Below, in pieces: positions 12,707-24,092 of a stretch of DNA of 64,000 nucleotides; position 1 is the first letter of the stretch; every line of letters begins with the position of its first letter. Both the position numbers and the translations under genes were made by a program. This stretch comes from Rhytidiadelphus loreus (Eukaryota; Streptophyta; Bryopsida; Hypnales; Hylocomiaceae), in the NCBI GenBank assembly GCA_947034895.1, contig OX344764.1:63159348-63223347 (forward strand), in the 5' to 3' direction. A model generated the notes under the pieces. It was not told the DNA's origin, made no database searches, and saw nothing but the letters and a program-made list of their open reading frames with translations.

Positions 12707-13487
12707 TACTTTGAAGTTTGAAAAAGTTGCCATGGCCCTTCCTTTCAGGGTTAAGTCACTGATGGTCACAGTCTACAAATCCATTTGCAGACAGTTTCTC
12801 TTGATCTTCAAGTTCCCTTCACTACCGTTTCAACAATCAACCAGCTTGCTTGGTCTTGAGCAAGGCTCTTTTTTTTCTACTTTTTATGAAGTGCAAAACT
12901 TGTAGCGATATAAAATGTTATAAGTAAGGGAGAACCACCCATAACCGACTAAAGAAGCAATTATGGATATGATTTGGAGTAGTGCAAGGCAAAGCGAATA
13001 TTTTCTGAGGTGGAAGGATAGAAATGACGGGTATTGCACAAACTTTGGTAATTTTATCAATTGAATTGTAATTACTATGAATTTTGAAAGGCAAAAAGTG
13101 CTTTGGATCTATTGCCAATCTCTAGACTCTTCCAATTCCGATCACTCAAAAACTACAATCTTACTAAATGCTATATGCTTTCTTACTCACTACTTTGGGA
13201 CGTGTGTCATGAATCTATTAGTCCCAATTTCAAAAAGAAGAAAAAATAAATTCTAGCTATGGTTGAAAATAAATTAGTCTATAGGTTGGTTATTGAGTCA
13301 TGATCAGGAATGGGTGGCTTCCCCTTACTGGTGCTCTAAATTTCAGCATTCATCCACACAATGGATAGAAAATATCACGTTAGCACATATCACTAACATG
13401 TTCATAATTTTGGTTTCATCCAAGATTTTCCTTTAATTTGAAGTTTTATGGTGAAAAAACTTCATGGTTTGTTGCCATTTTTTAGCC
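12707..13487. other. AT-rich intergenic DNA
   Basis: No supportable gene. Short open frames on both strands lack domain features. Confidence 0.5.
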
Positions 13488-13719
13488 CACTACAAGAGAA
13501 AGGGGTGTTTTAAGTATAGTCCTAGAGATAACATTTTAAGTAATGACCTTTTTAGGAAATTTTCAGTAAGAATTTACAAGATATTTGTGTCTTTCTAGTA
13601 AACTTTTACTAGAAAGACACAAATATCTTGTAAATTCTTACTGAAAATTTCCTAAAAAGGTCATTACTTAAAATGTTATCTCTAGGACTATACTTAAAAT
13701 ACCCCTTTCTCTTGTAGTG
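13488..13719. mobile_element. Fold-back CACTA MITE, nearly perfect 232-bp palindrome
   Basis: The element begins CACTACAAGAGAAAGGGGT and ends with its inverse. The two arms (about 115 bases each) differ at a single position that I can find. GCC lies on both sides (13485-13487 and 13720-13722), the 3-bp target duplication typical of CACTA transposons. There is no coding capacity. The near identity of the arms implies recent origin or gene conversion. Confidence 0.92.
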
Positions 13720-14319
13720 GCCTAATTTTTTTTCCTGGTGCAGTCTGGCACTATTTTGGCAAAAAAGAAAGTCCTTGCCTAAAGTCTCTTCTTCTGTAGC
13801 ATGCATCTTTGGCAATTGTGTTGGCTAGGTTGTTGTGCATTTGTTTGCAACGATCAAAAACACGGTTCAAAATCTTGACATAGGTATAATACACTCAATT
13901 TGTTTGATGTTGACTTCATAGGAGGAGACTTTGCATTGACAAAAGTTTCATGTGGGGAAGTTTGAGTGGGACATAAAAGCAAGCTAATAAGGTAGGGATA
14001 TCCAAATGTGCCACTAACCCCAAAGTGTCATCATCACTAGATGTATATCCTATTAATATCAATATCTAACTCTACTAAAGAAATGATTTTAGGATGTCTA
14101 TCAAAAATAACTTAGATTCTTTCTAAGTTTTGCATGCAATATCCAAATGCAACATTTTCTAGTGCATTGAACTCTTCTTTTAGTTGCCAATAAGAAAATA
14201 TAAAAATTTGATGAGTCTAATAATAATAACTATGATATGACAAAAGAAATGGTGCTTCTGGATGTACCTACCTTAGTACTATATCGATAGAGAGTTAGAG
14301 ACTTTCTAAACCCTTGGAG
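13720..14319. other. AT-rich intergenic DNA
   Basis: Nothing beyond simple AT-rich sequence is recognised. Confidence 0.45.
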
Positions 14320-17300
14320 TCCTAAGGCCATTTTTTGGGTCAAAAAACACTTAAAACTATCATTTTCAATGCAAACAACAAAAATTTTAAACATTTATTT
14401 CTTTTGCATATCCAACCATAGGATCTTACACTAAACCAGTATGAGAATTTTTAGAAGAAATTTCAGAAAATTTGATTGTACTAATCACAAGATATAAGCA
14501 TTTAAAGTGAATAAAATGAGATTTTTTTGCTCCTAGATTGACAAGAATATAAGGCTTTGAATTCTTTTTAATAACTTGAAAAAATTTGTACTATAAATTG
14601 TGAATTTAAATTTATTTATATTGAAGAATTGCCTTGAGAGTATGGAACACCCCCATGATTTTCATTCTTAAAAAATTATTAAGTCAAAATAGATATAAAA
14701 TAGAAGGAAAAACTCAATTCTTAATAGTAAGATGGAATTGACAGACACTAATCTCACTTGTGAGGTTGTTTTAGAAAGAAAACTAAACCATGTGTAATTT
14801 TTTTTTTAAATTGTTAAAATTGTGTTTATAAAAGGATCAAATATATTATTTTCTCTAGAATTTGCTAAGATATCCCCAAAACTTCATAACTTTTACATCA
14901 CTTATCCAAATGGAATGAATCAAATTTTTCCACATAAAAAAATAATTTGTAAATTTAAAAAAAAATTATTATTTCAATTTTTTTCATGCCTACCTTTGCC
15001 TATTTTGAGCTTCATGTGGCATAACTCTTGCTCCCAGGTACCAATTGAAATAAAAATTATATTTTCTAGAAAGCTAATCAAATTTCCTATCTTGAAAAAA
15101 AGTTTCAAAAAAGTTACCAAAAATTGAGATCATAGGTATATGTTCAAACCTTAAATAGTCCCTTGAGGGGACTCTTGGGACTTAGTACTTTAAGACCTAA
15201 GTGCTATATGGTGTCACAAAGTTATGCAAATAGATCTAGAATTCCATGACTACATATTAGAGATTCCATAACTACCTACAAATTAAAAACTCCTCATAAC
15301 TTTCATTTTATTAATCAAAATGGAATGATTCAAAGTTTTTTACGTACATATAGATCTAGAAAACCAATTTCAAATTTTTTTTTCTTAAGAAAGTCAAGTT
15401 TTTTAGCTATTTGAGTTGCACAAATTGAGAACTACATACAATAAAATTTTAGCCATCACTATAAGAAACCCGTGTTTTATGTGACGTTTTCATTATTTTA
15501 GTGACAAATTTTAGTGGATGTTCAATAAAACAATTTGTGTTTTTATGTCAATAATAACATCCATCTTTTGACTAATAACATTATTGGAGCTGTCATGGGT
15601 TTTTTTGGTGTGTTCAAGCTATAATTTTTTTTACAATTGTAAGGTTGTTAGCATATTGTAGGTGCTTTGGAAATTTGTTTGACATTATTGTGTACAAATT
15701 GTTTATTATGGGGTTTGTGGAAATTTTGTAAGTGTGACATTTAGACATATGGTTAGCCTTGAGCCCTTGAAGCAAGATCCCATTGTTTCTAATTGCGAAA
15801 ATTTTAAAGCCTTCTTATGTGTATTATTCAATGTAGAACTTGTATTATTTTTTTATTGGTTTTGTTTGTAACATGTATTATTTGCCTTAATTTGCTTCCT
15901 TTCATAACTAGTTGTTGACTTTTCAATGCTAGCGTGGCACCATCATGTTGGCAACCCATCACCATTGCCATTACAAGTTGGAACTCGTAACCTTCTTTCC
16001 TTTCAGCTTGCTTCTTACACCCTTGGATCATGAAGATTAAAGATTGTAATTAAAAAATTTACAACTTGGTTATGGTCAATAACCAATTTTCCACTAGTGT
16101 AGTTCATTTGTTATTTAATATTTGTTCTATAGTCTATATATGTGTTTCTAGTAAGGCTTCTAGCTTATCATACACTTTGAGAACTAAAGGCAAGTGGGAA
16201 AAAATACATATAAGTAATATGTACATTTAAATGAACCAAGAAATAACTTATAATTATCCATATACTGCAACTAATTACAACTATTTTCCATTATTTTAAA
16301 AATTACCATGTCTTACAATCCATCCTACTAAGTAAATAGCCCCCCAATAAATAGGATGTTATTGCAAATGTATGCAAATTTTAAGAGGAGTGCCCCTCCC
16401 CAAGTTTGCATCTTTTTTAAAGACCAACAAAGTATCAAAATAATGTGAAAGAGAGAATATCTTGACACACTTGGCTTATTTTCCTAACCCTAGGGTTTTT
16501 TTACTATGTTTTCATCAAAAATAAATAAATTTTGGACACATGCAACCATAGGATCTTGTTGTATGCATGCTAGTTTGAAAAGATGTGGAAAAAATTTCAG
16601 AAAATTTCACCGTGTACATTGATAGAAATCCTTTTTTTGGCCTTGAGAGAAATAGGGTAGTTGCACTTTACAAGGTCACATTTGTATGAAAAAATGACCA
16701 TGTTGGTGATGCCTCTTTGAAATCATTCTTTGAGGCAAGTTGGCTACATACTTGGAAAATTTTAGATCATTTGGAATTGTACAACATATGGCAAAAAATA
16801 GTAAGAAGAAAGAAGTAGATAATGATTCAAAATACAAAATTGTTAAGAATTTAGTTATAGAATTGAAAAATGCTAATCCCAATGTGTGTAATGTTGTAAT
16901 AAACAATTTGCATCCTATGATTTTATTTTTTCCAAAAATATTGAAAATTGAGATAAATAAAGGACTTCAAAGTTTATTTTAGAGTAAAGAGTCCATAACT
17001 TCCTACAAACTAAAACTACTCATAACTTTCATTTCATTAATCAAAATGGAATGATTCAGAGCTCTTCACGTGTCTAGAAAACCAAATTTTTGTTTTTGAA
17101 AAAAGTGATTTTTTTCTTATCTACCCAGGTTGCCCAGTCTAGAAAAAACAAACATATCATACAATAAATTTTTAACCATGTAGGCAAAAGTTATAAAAAT
17201 TGTTGGGCCATAAAGAAAACCTTGTCCAAATGTTGTTCAAAAATTTCAAAGAAAAAATAATTCCATTCAAAAAAAAATTCCATTTGTAGTGAGATGTCCA

Positions 17301-18965
17301 AAATTGCTATGATGCCAAAAAATTACAATTTGGTCCTTTAGAGGCTAAATACTACAAATTTAGAATTGTAATAGACTTAAAGTATAGTGATTAAATTTTT
17401 TCCTTCACTTAGTCCTTCTTTCAATTCTTATTGTAGAATGCAGATTGCATTTGATTTTTAATTCTAGCTTTTATTTAATGGGAATGTCAACAAGGCAATC
17501 CATAATTGTATAAAATTTGATCACATTTAGCTAGCTTTTTTATAATTGAAATTGAGGTTTTGGTTTCACCCATATATAAAACTTTGAAAATTATAGGTAT
17601 GAGGTTCAAGATGGCCGTTTAACAATATTTATCTCATGTTGAAAAATTTACTACTTGGAAAAAATATTGATGTTTTCATCATTAAATCTTGCCTGTTTTT
17701 GCACAAATCAATTGGAACTGAAATATTGACCACTCTTATATATTTTTGTATGGAATAAATAGAAATTATATTTTTGATGAATTTTTGAAGATTTATTATA
17801 AAAATCAATTTTAAACAAATCTAGAAATACTTTTGAAAATTTGATCTTTAAGGATATTTTCTACCCTTGATGTTAAACATTGTTTCTATTTGATGCAAAC
17901 TTTTTTTTAAAGTATAAAATTTACACTTTATAACTCATTTGTCATTGTATAAAATCCCTCAATATTTAAGGATTGAGAAACTTGATAATATTCTATAGAA
18001 TTGGCTTAACCCTGATAGGATTGGACTATGTTTTCACCAAAAACACTCCCAAACTGCCATTTCTAGTACAAATACCAAATTTTGGAAAAGAAAACATTTT
18101 TGGATACATGTAATGGTAGCCTCTTGTAATATGCTGACTTGAGAACAAGTGGAAAAGAATTCAGAAATTTTCACCACATGGATTGCAAGATATGAGCTTT
18201 TAAATTCACATAAATCCTTTTGAAGACCCTACAAAAAACCAAGCAGTTGCATTTCACAAGCTCACATTTGTATGAATAAATGTCCAAAATGGTAGTGCTT
18301 CTTTAGAATCATTCTTCAAGGCAAGTTAGATACATGTTTTAAAATTTTCAGATCATTTGGAATTGTACAACATATAGAAAAAAATAGTAAGTAGAAAGAA
18401 GTAGAGAATGATTCAAAATACAAAATTGTTAAGATTGACTTAGTTATGGAGTTGAAAAATGCCAATTCTAATGGTTGAAATGTTGTAATAAATAATCTAC
18501 ATCCTATGATTTATTTATTTATTTTTAAATATTGAAAATTGAGTAAAATAAAGGACTTCAAAGTTTATTTTAGAGTAGAGAATCCATAACTGCCCACAAA
18601 CTAAAACTACTTGTAACTTTTGACTCATTGATCAAAATAGAGTGATGCAAAGCTTTCCATGTATATATAACTCTAGAAAACCAATTTCAAATTTTCATTT
18701 TTGAAAAAAGTGATTTTTTATTTATTTGCTCAGATTGCCTATTTATGAAAAAAAAAAATAATAGGCCATAATTTTTTACTCATATTTTCATATGTCATGA
18801 AATTTAGTGCATATAAAAGATATTCCTTGTCCCCACCCTCCATTAAAATTTCAGCCAAAAATATGCAAATCTCTAGTCACACATACCTGCCTAAAAATTT
18901 CAATTTTGCCAAAAAACACATGCTAGTCCTTTAGGGGGTAGATCACTTCTTAATGTTCTAAAGCA
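14320..18965. repeat. Cluster of diverged copies of dispersed repeat R2
   Basis: At least four related segments lie in a row: about 14320-15130, 15235-15470, 16495-17360 and 18005-18965. Shared landmarks are CAACCATAGGATCTT-like text, TCATTTGGAATTGTACAACA, AGAAAGAAGTAGA, and CATAACTTTCATTTCATTAA followed by AAAATGGAATGATTC. A further copy lies inverted at about 61500-62345. There is no intact open frame. Element class and ends are not resolved. Confidence 0.7.
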
Positions 18966-20030
18966 ATCTACAACCTATGGATTAAAAAATCAAAACATTT
19001 ATAATTAAGTTAGGAAGTGGCTTTATAAGTTTTTCTATACAATGAAAATGCCTTGAGTGTTTGCGAAATAGAATATATCATATTTTTTACTTTACTAATG
19101 AAACTAAAATAAATAATTTTTTTTATTGACGACAATAAATTATATGGCCAAAATAATAATAACATTGGTTCTAAAACATTAGAAAAGATTATTATGTATG
19201 AAAATTAGTTTAGAAAAACTTGACTATCTTTACTCCGAGAGCTTGGGTAGGCTAATAATATGATCGTATCAAAATATGGCTGCTAGCATTTTTATGAGTC
19301 TAGAATCTTGAGCCCATGAGCTTAGGCACCTATGTTATAGATATCTATATTATAGGGACCTTCCGTAATTATAGGATATTTATGTTATAAGTATGTATGT
19401 TATAAACACCTTCAATAGTTGTAGAGTATCTACTTACACTTAGGTTCAAGACTTGTAGGCTCTCATTTCTAGGCTCACATGCTAGTGTCATTGCGTATTA
19501 AAAGACAATTTGAAGACAATCTATTATATTAAGTATGCAATTTTCACTACAAGAAAATGGGTATTTTATGACTACAAAATATGACTAGGGATGACTGGCG
19601 ACAGCTCATAATCATATTTTTGGAGGCTAATACCTTGGGGAAAAATATAACTGCAAAATATGATTGCTAATCATTTTTGGGCCTTGTACTTCACGAGCCT
19701 ATACTATACATCCATTGGGAACACCAAAGTACTTCATAGAGAACACAAGGAACATGTTTGGGGAATGTTGAGTTATATTGTAGTCATATTTCCATGGTAG
19801 TAACATTTATATTATTTTCAGGTATCCCAAGAAAAATATGGGTAGTCCAAAAAAAATATGGGTAAGCCATTGTTTAGTATTTTGAAATTCTAGATGCTTC
19901 TTTTTTAGGATTTCCAAATTTAATCACCACTTTTTTAGAGTTTTGAAACTCTAACCGCCACTTCTTTAGGATTTTGAAACTTTAACCATCACTTCTCTAG
20001 GCTCTTCTTCCTTGCCTTTTGTTGTCTTTT

Positions 20031-20220
20031 AGCTCTTATTTTTTCATTTTATTTTTTGCTTCTTAGTTGTTGCCTTTTGTTGTTTCTTAGCTCTTATTTT
20101 TTCATTTTATTTTTTGCTTCTTAGTTGTTGCCTTTTGTTGTTTCTTAGCTCTTATTTTTTCATTTTATTTTTTGCTTCTTAGTTGTTGCCTTTTGTTGTT
20201 TCTTAGCTCTTAATTGTTAC
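20031..20220. repeat. 58-bp tandem repeat inside the CACTA element
   Basis: Units starting AGCTCTTATTTTTTCATTTT begin at 20031, 20089 and 20147, with a partial unit at 20205. The spacing is exactly 58 bases and the copies are almost identical. Confidence 0.9.
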
Positions 20221-20224
20221 TTCT

Positions 20225-20590
20225 TATTTTTTGCTTATTAGTTGTTGCTTTTTGTTTCCTCTTTTTCCTTTTTAGTTCTTGCTTCTTGTTTCTTCTTGTT
20301 GCATTTTAACTATTTCTTCTTCTTCTTAATTCTTGCTTTTTGTTTTTTTTATTACTTTTTAATTGTTGCTTTTTGTTTCCTCTTTTTCCTTTTTAGTTCT
20401 TGCTTCTTGTTTCTTCTTGTTGCATTTTAACTATTTCTTCTTCTTCTTAATTCTTGCTTTTTGTTTTTTTTATTACTTTTTAATTGTTGCTTTTTGTTTC
20501 CTCTTTTTCCTTTTTAGTTCTTGCTTCTTGTTTCTTCTTGTTGCATTTTAACTCTTTCTTCTTCTTCTTAATTCTTGCTTTTTGTTTCTT
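20225..20590. repeat. 121-bp tandem repeat inside the CACTA element
   Basis: Three T-rich copies with a 121-base period follow the 58-bp array. They give two identical 62-codon open frames (20242-20430 and 20363-20551) made of Phe, Leu, Ser and Cys, which are repeat artefacts rather than genes. Confidence 0.9.
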
Positions 20591-21983
20591 TTTATTGTTT
20601 TTTAATTGTTGTTTGTTGTTTTTTCTTGTTGCATCTTAACTCTTGTTTTTTTTGTTTTTTTATTGCCTCTTAGTTGTTGATTCTTGTTATTTCTTGTTGC
20701 ATCTTAATTCTTGTTTGTTATTATCTCTTAGCACTTGCCACTTTTTTCTTTTTGTTTTCTCCATCACCATTCTTATTATTCCTACCCTAAACTTATGCTA
20801 GATATTTTGTGTTGTTGTAAGTCTTTGAAGGTTAAGCTTTGTTGTTCATTCACTAAAATTAACCTCCCATTTCTTTAATTGTATATGCAGGTACCAAAAG
20901 TTAAAACAAAGTTGTTGGAGGCTACTTGGAACCCAATAGAGTCATCTTCACATTATTGTAATGAATATAGGGACTATTGAATTGTGTGAATGATTCATTG
21001 TGATAAATATGTTTTGTATTGATGACTAATAAATGTCAATGAAGAGAGTTGTTTTTCTTCTTGCCTTCTCCCTCTTCAATATGATTGTCTTTAATATATC
21101 TTTAAAATCAAGCGTATTTTTTTTTAACTACATGAAGTCTTTCTTCAATTGTTAAATCATCTTGATGTATGATTGCAATGTGTTATGTTCATTTAAAATG
21201 CATGGAAAATATGATTGTAGTTTGTAATTAAAGCTATTATAGACCTCAATCACAAACTACACACAAATTTTTTAAATGTGACTTTCAATCATCCAAAATA
21301 TTACTTGTTTGACTTGCATTTCACAATATATATTGGCAAAATATAACTAGCTATAGTCATAAATGCTCATAGTTATGCGTGTCAAAATGTGACCTTGCAC
21401 TTTCCAAAATATGATCGCAATCAATCATAAAATTACTATTGACATCCACATGAACTACCTTGTCAACCAAAAATATGACTTACAAGAGTCATATTTTACA
21501 TTAGTAAAGAATATGACTCACAAGAGTCATATTCATATTCCCTATCATCCAAAAATATAACTCACAAGAGTCATATTCCACATTAACAAAAAATATGACT
21601 CACGGCAATCATATTCCATGTCAGCCAAAATATGACTCATTGTAGTTATATTCCACATTAGCCAAAAATATGACTATGTAGAGTCATTTGTCAATTGTCA
21701 TGTAGGATTTTTTTTTGTTTGGATAGCTCAAGAAAAAGTCAAGTCCCCAAGGATAGTAAACGTCTACACCATATTGGCAAAAAATGGTTAATTATGGATA
21801 ATCATACCTCCCAACCCATATGACTACTAATATGACTTATGTCCAAAGTGACTCGTTGGTAATGACTCGATCCACTCATATTGCGAATAATCTACAATGA
21901 TTTCTGCATTAGTCATATTTTTTGATTTTATGACTCACTTTAGTCTTATTTTGTAGTCATAAAACACTACTTTTGTTGTAGTG

Positions 21984-23330
21984 TTCACAACCCTTATCTT
22001 GACTCTTGTCACAAAATCAAGTCACATCTTCATCCAAGAGAAATATCATTGAATTATTTCATTCAACGTTTCACAATAAAAATCTAGAATACAACAACCA
22101 TTCATAGAATTTTGTCATACACATATTTTCCTTGTCTCTTGCCATGTCCCTATATATAGATTTGTTTAGTAGTAATCTAATTACAATAAAGAGATATCTA
22201 TTTTATAGAATTTGGGCATTGTTCTCCCAACATTGAAATCTCTATAAAGGGAATTTTCAATTTTGAAACATTTTTGGAGATGCTTGTTGAAGGAAAGATA
22301 TATGTATATATATTTCCTATGTATTTATGCAATTGATTTAAAAAAATTCATCATCAATGCTTTTCAATCAATTATCATGTAAAACCATGTATATTAAATG
22401 AAAAAATTCATTAAAAAACTGAATTTTTCTTTTAAATTTTTCTTTTTGCTATGCTTAATTGGGATTGCACAAGAATTGAATTTTAATTATGCAAGACAAA
22501 AAATGCCAATTATATTTTATGTTATGCAAAATTCTTTGAATAGCTCAATAAGTTATTGAACCCGATTGTACCATATTTTTGTTAAATAGAGTTAAACTTG
22601 GAGACAACTTGTAGAGTTGTAGGACTTCCACCAACAAATTTTGATCAATTGATGCCCCATTGATTGAATATGGGACTTTGGACAATAGTTATGATGCCCA
22701 AGGAGATGTAGAACTAAACCCTTAAAGAACATTTCATATCTGAGCTTGGTCAAACTTCATTATATTTCTTCAAGCATTTTAAAATTTTAATGTTTTTTAC
22801 ATGTAGTAATATATATTTATATATATATGTAGTAATATATGTCTAAAATTTATTCTCATTTTTTCATAATTAAAAATATCAAATTGAATTTTATATGATT
22901 TTTTAAAGTGGAAATTTAATAGTGGAAAATATTATGTTGTAGCTCATGTGATGTCTCCTTGAGCTCACACCTAGAGAAATTTGATAGAAAAAGTTCAAAT
23001 TAAAGTGGTGTATTTTTAAGCTTTTAAGATGCTATCTTCAAAGTGTCACAAAAATTACATTTTTAACAATCTTGAAAGAAATTCAAAAGGAGTAAGAAGT
23101 AGATTACTGAAGCTACATTTTCATAGTTAAGCTTCAAAACATTTAAAATCAAGAACTATATGAAATTTCAGGTTTTGACTTTCAAAATGCCCATGGAGCT
23201 TGCAATGTCCTTTAAAGGTTAATGCGGACACCTTCTAACCTTCATTCCCAATTAATTGATGCCCCAAAAAATTCGTAGAAATTGGTACAATACAATTTAA
23301 TATCATTTTCAGCCTGAGTGACATCAATGT
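21984..23330. other. AT-rich intergenic DNA
   Basis: No gene is supported. A TA-rich microsatellite-like patch lies at about 22800-22850. Confidence 0.5.
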
Positions 23331-24020
23331 GTGCTAGTCTTGAGACCATACGATTCTGCTTCTCACATCAATCGAGGAGTCGGTTTCAGTCCACTGTAAC
23401 TTCTGTAATACCGGTGCTGAGTTTGCTAATGAAGAAGTTAGAAGAAAAGAATAGAACACAGTCAAGAGAAAGGAAGCAGAAGCAGAAATGAAACCCCATC
23501 TAAAAATACATGCATCTTAAATTCAGTAAGGATGAAGACGCAGAATCCAGGAAAGATTAGTACTAACTGATGGTGAATTGAGTCTGTGCATATGCAACCT
23601 CACGTCAGTTTGGTTAAATTTGCGGTTTAACACTACTTTGGTCTGAAACATAAATCTACACCTATCTAGAGCTTTGTGTAGCTGTATGTCAAGATTTTGG
23701 GATTCGAAATTGCACCAATGTGATACATGTGAGTAACATCATCTAATTAACTCCAGAATTCTCTTCTAAAACCTGATAAAAATTGCGAATTCCACAACCT
23801 GCTTGAGTTCGTGTTAGTACAACATTCAAGTCAGAAAGAAAGGCACAAGTTCTGGCTATTGTAAGTAGTATGAATTTATGGACGCAGCCAAGACATCACT
23901 CACTCGGCGAGGGTGGCATTAAGGAAACTAATCCTCGTGAGGAAATTGATTGAATATCAGATGAGGTTTTAATTAATTAAAATATGATTCAGTGGAGAAT
24001 TGAGATGAAGGTTTCAGGCC
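23331..24020. other. More complex islet next to locus B; no protein gene recognised
   Basis: Composition shifts away from the flanking AT-rich repeats. No open frame of note is seen. If locus B is a transcript unit on the minus strand, this is its downstream part. Confidence 0.3.
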
Positions 24021-24025
24021 ATGAT

Positions 24026-24092
24026 GCACTCAAATCAATCCCCTTGCGTTGGAGGTATCCTACTGGAAGGGAAACGGAGAGAGAGTATGCTG
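24026..24092 (-). ncRNA. Degenerate microRNA-like hairpin (locus B)
   Basis: The plus-strand bases 24065-24083 are GGAAGGGAAACGGAGAGAG, the 19-mer shared with loci A and C. On the minus strand this gives the 5' arm, and bases 24026-24048 give a 3' arm that pairs over the CCCTT/AAGGG core and the outer CTC/GAG portion but has about seven mismatches. The loop is short (about 16-20 bases). It may be a decaying precursor, a newly formed one, or a target-like site rather than a precursor. Confidence 0.35.

Larger units (their letters stand above)
19545..21983. mobile_element. Non-autonomous CACTA (En/Spm-type) transposon, 2.4 kb
   Basis: The left end begins CACTACAAGAAAATGGGTAT and continues TTTATGACTACAAAATATGACT. 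The right end is an imperfect inverse of this and finishes TTGTTGTAGTG at 21983. The 3-bp flanks are TTT and TTC, an imperfect duplication. Both subterminal zones carry many short repeats of the type AATATGACT with ACAAGAGTCATATT on the right side (about 21470-21700), as expected of transposase-binding sites. The interior is a T-rich tandem array and about 1 kb of unassigned sequence; no transposase frame is present, so mobility would need an enzyme supplied elsewhere. Confidence 0.88.

Noticed and set aside
15457..16098. Possible CACTA element from CACTATAAGAAACCCG to CCACTAGTG
   Set aside because: Only the outer five bases are inverted and the flanks (CAT, TAG) do not match; the left part resembles the 33595 MITE but the right end is not supported.
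20242..20551. Two identical 62-codon open frames
   Set aside because: They are products of the 121-bp T-rich tandem array in the CACTA element, not genes.
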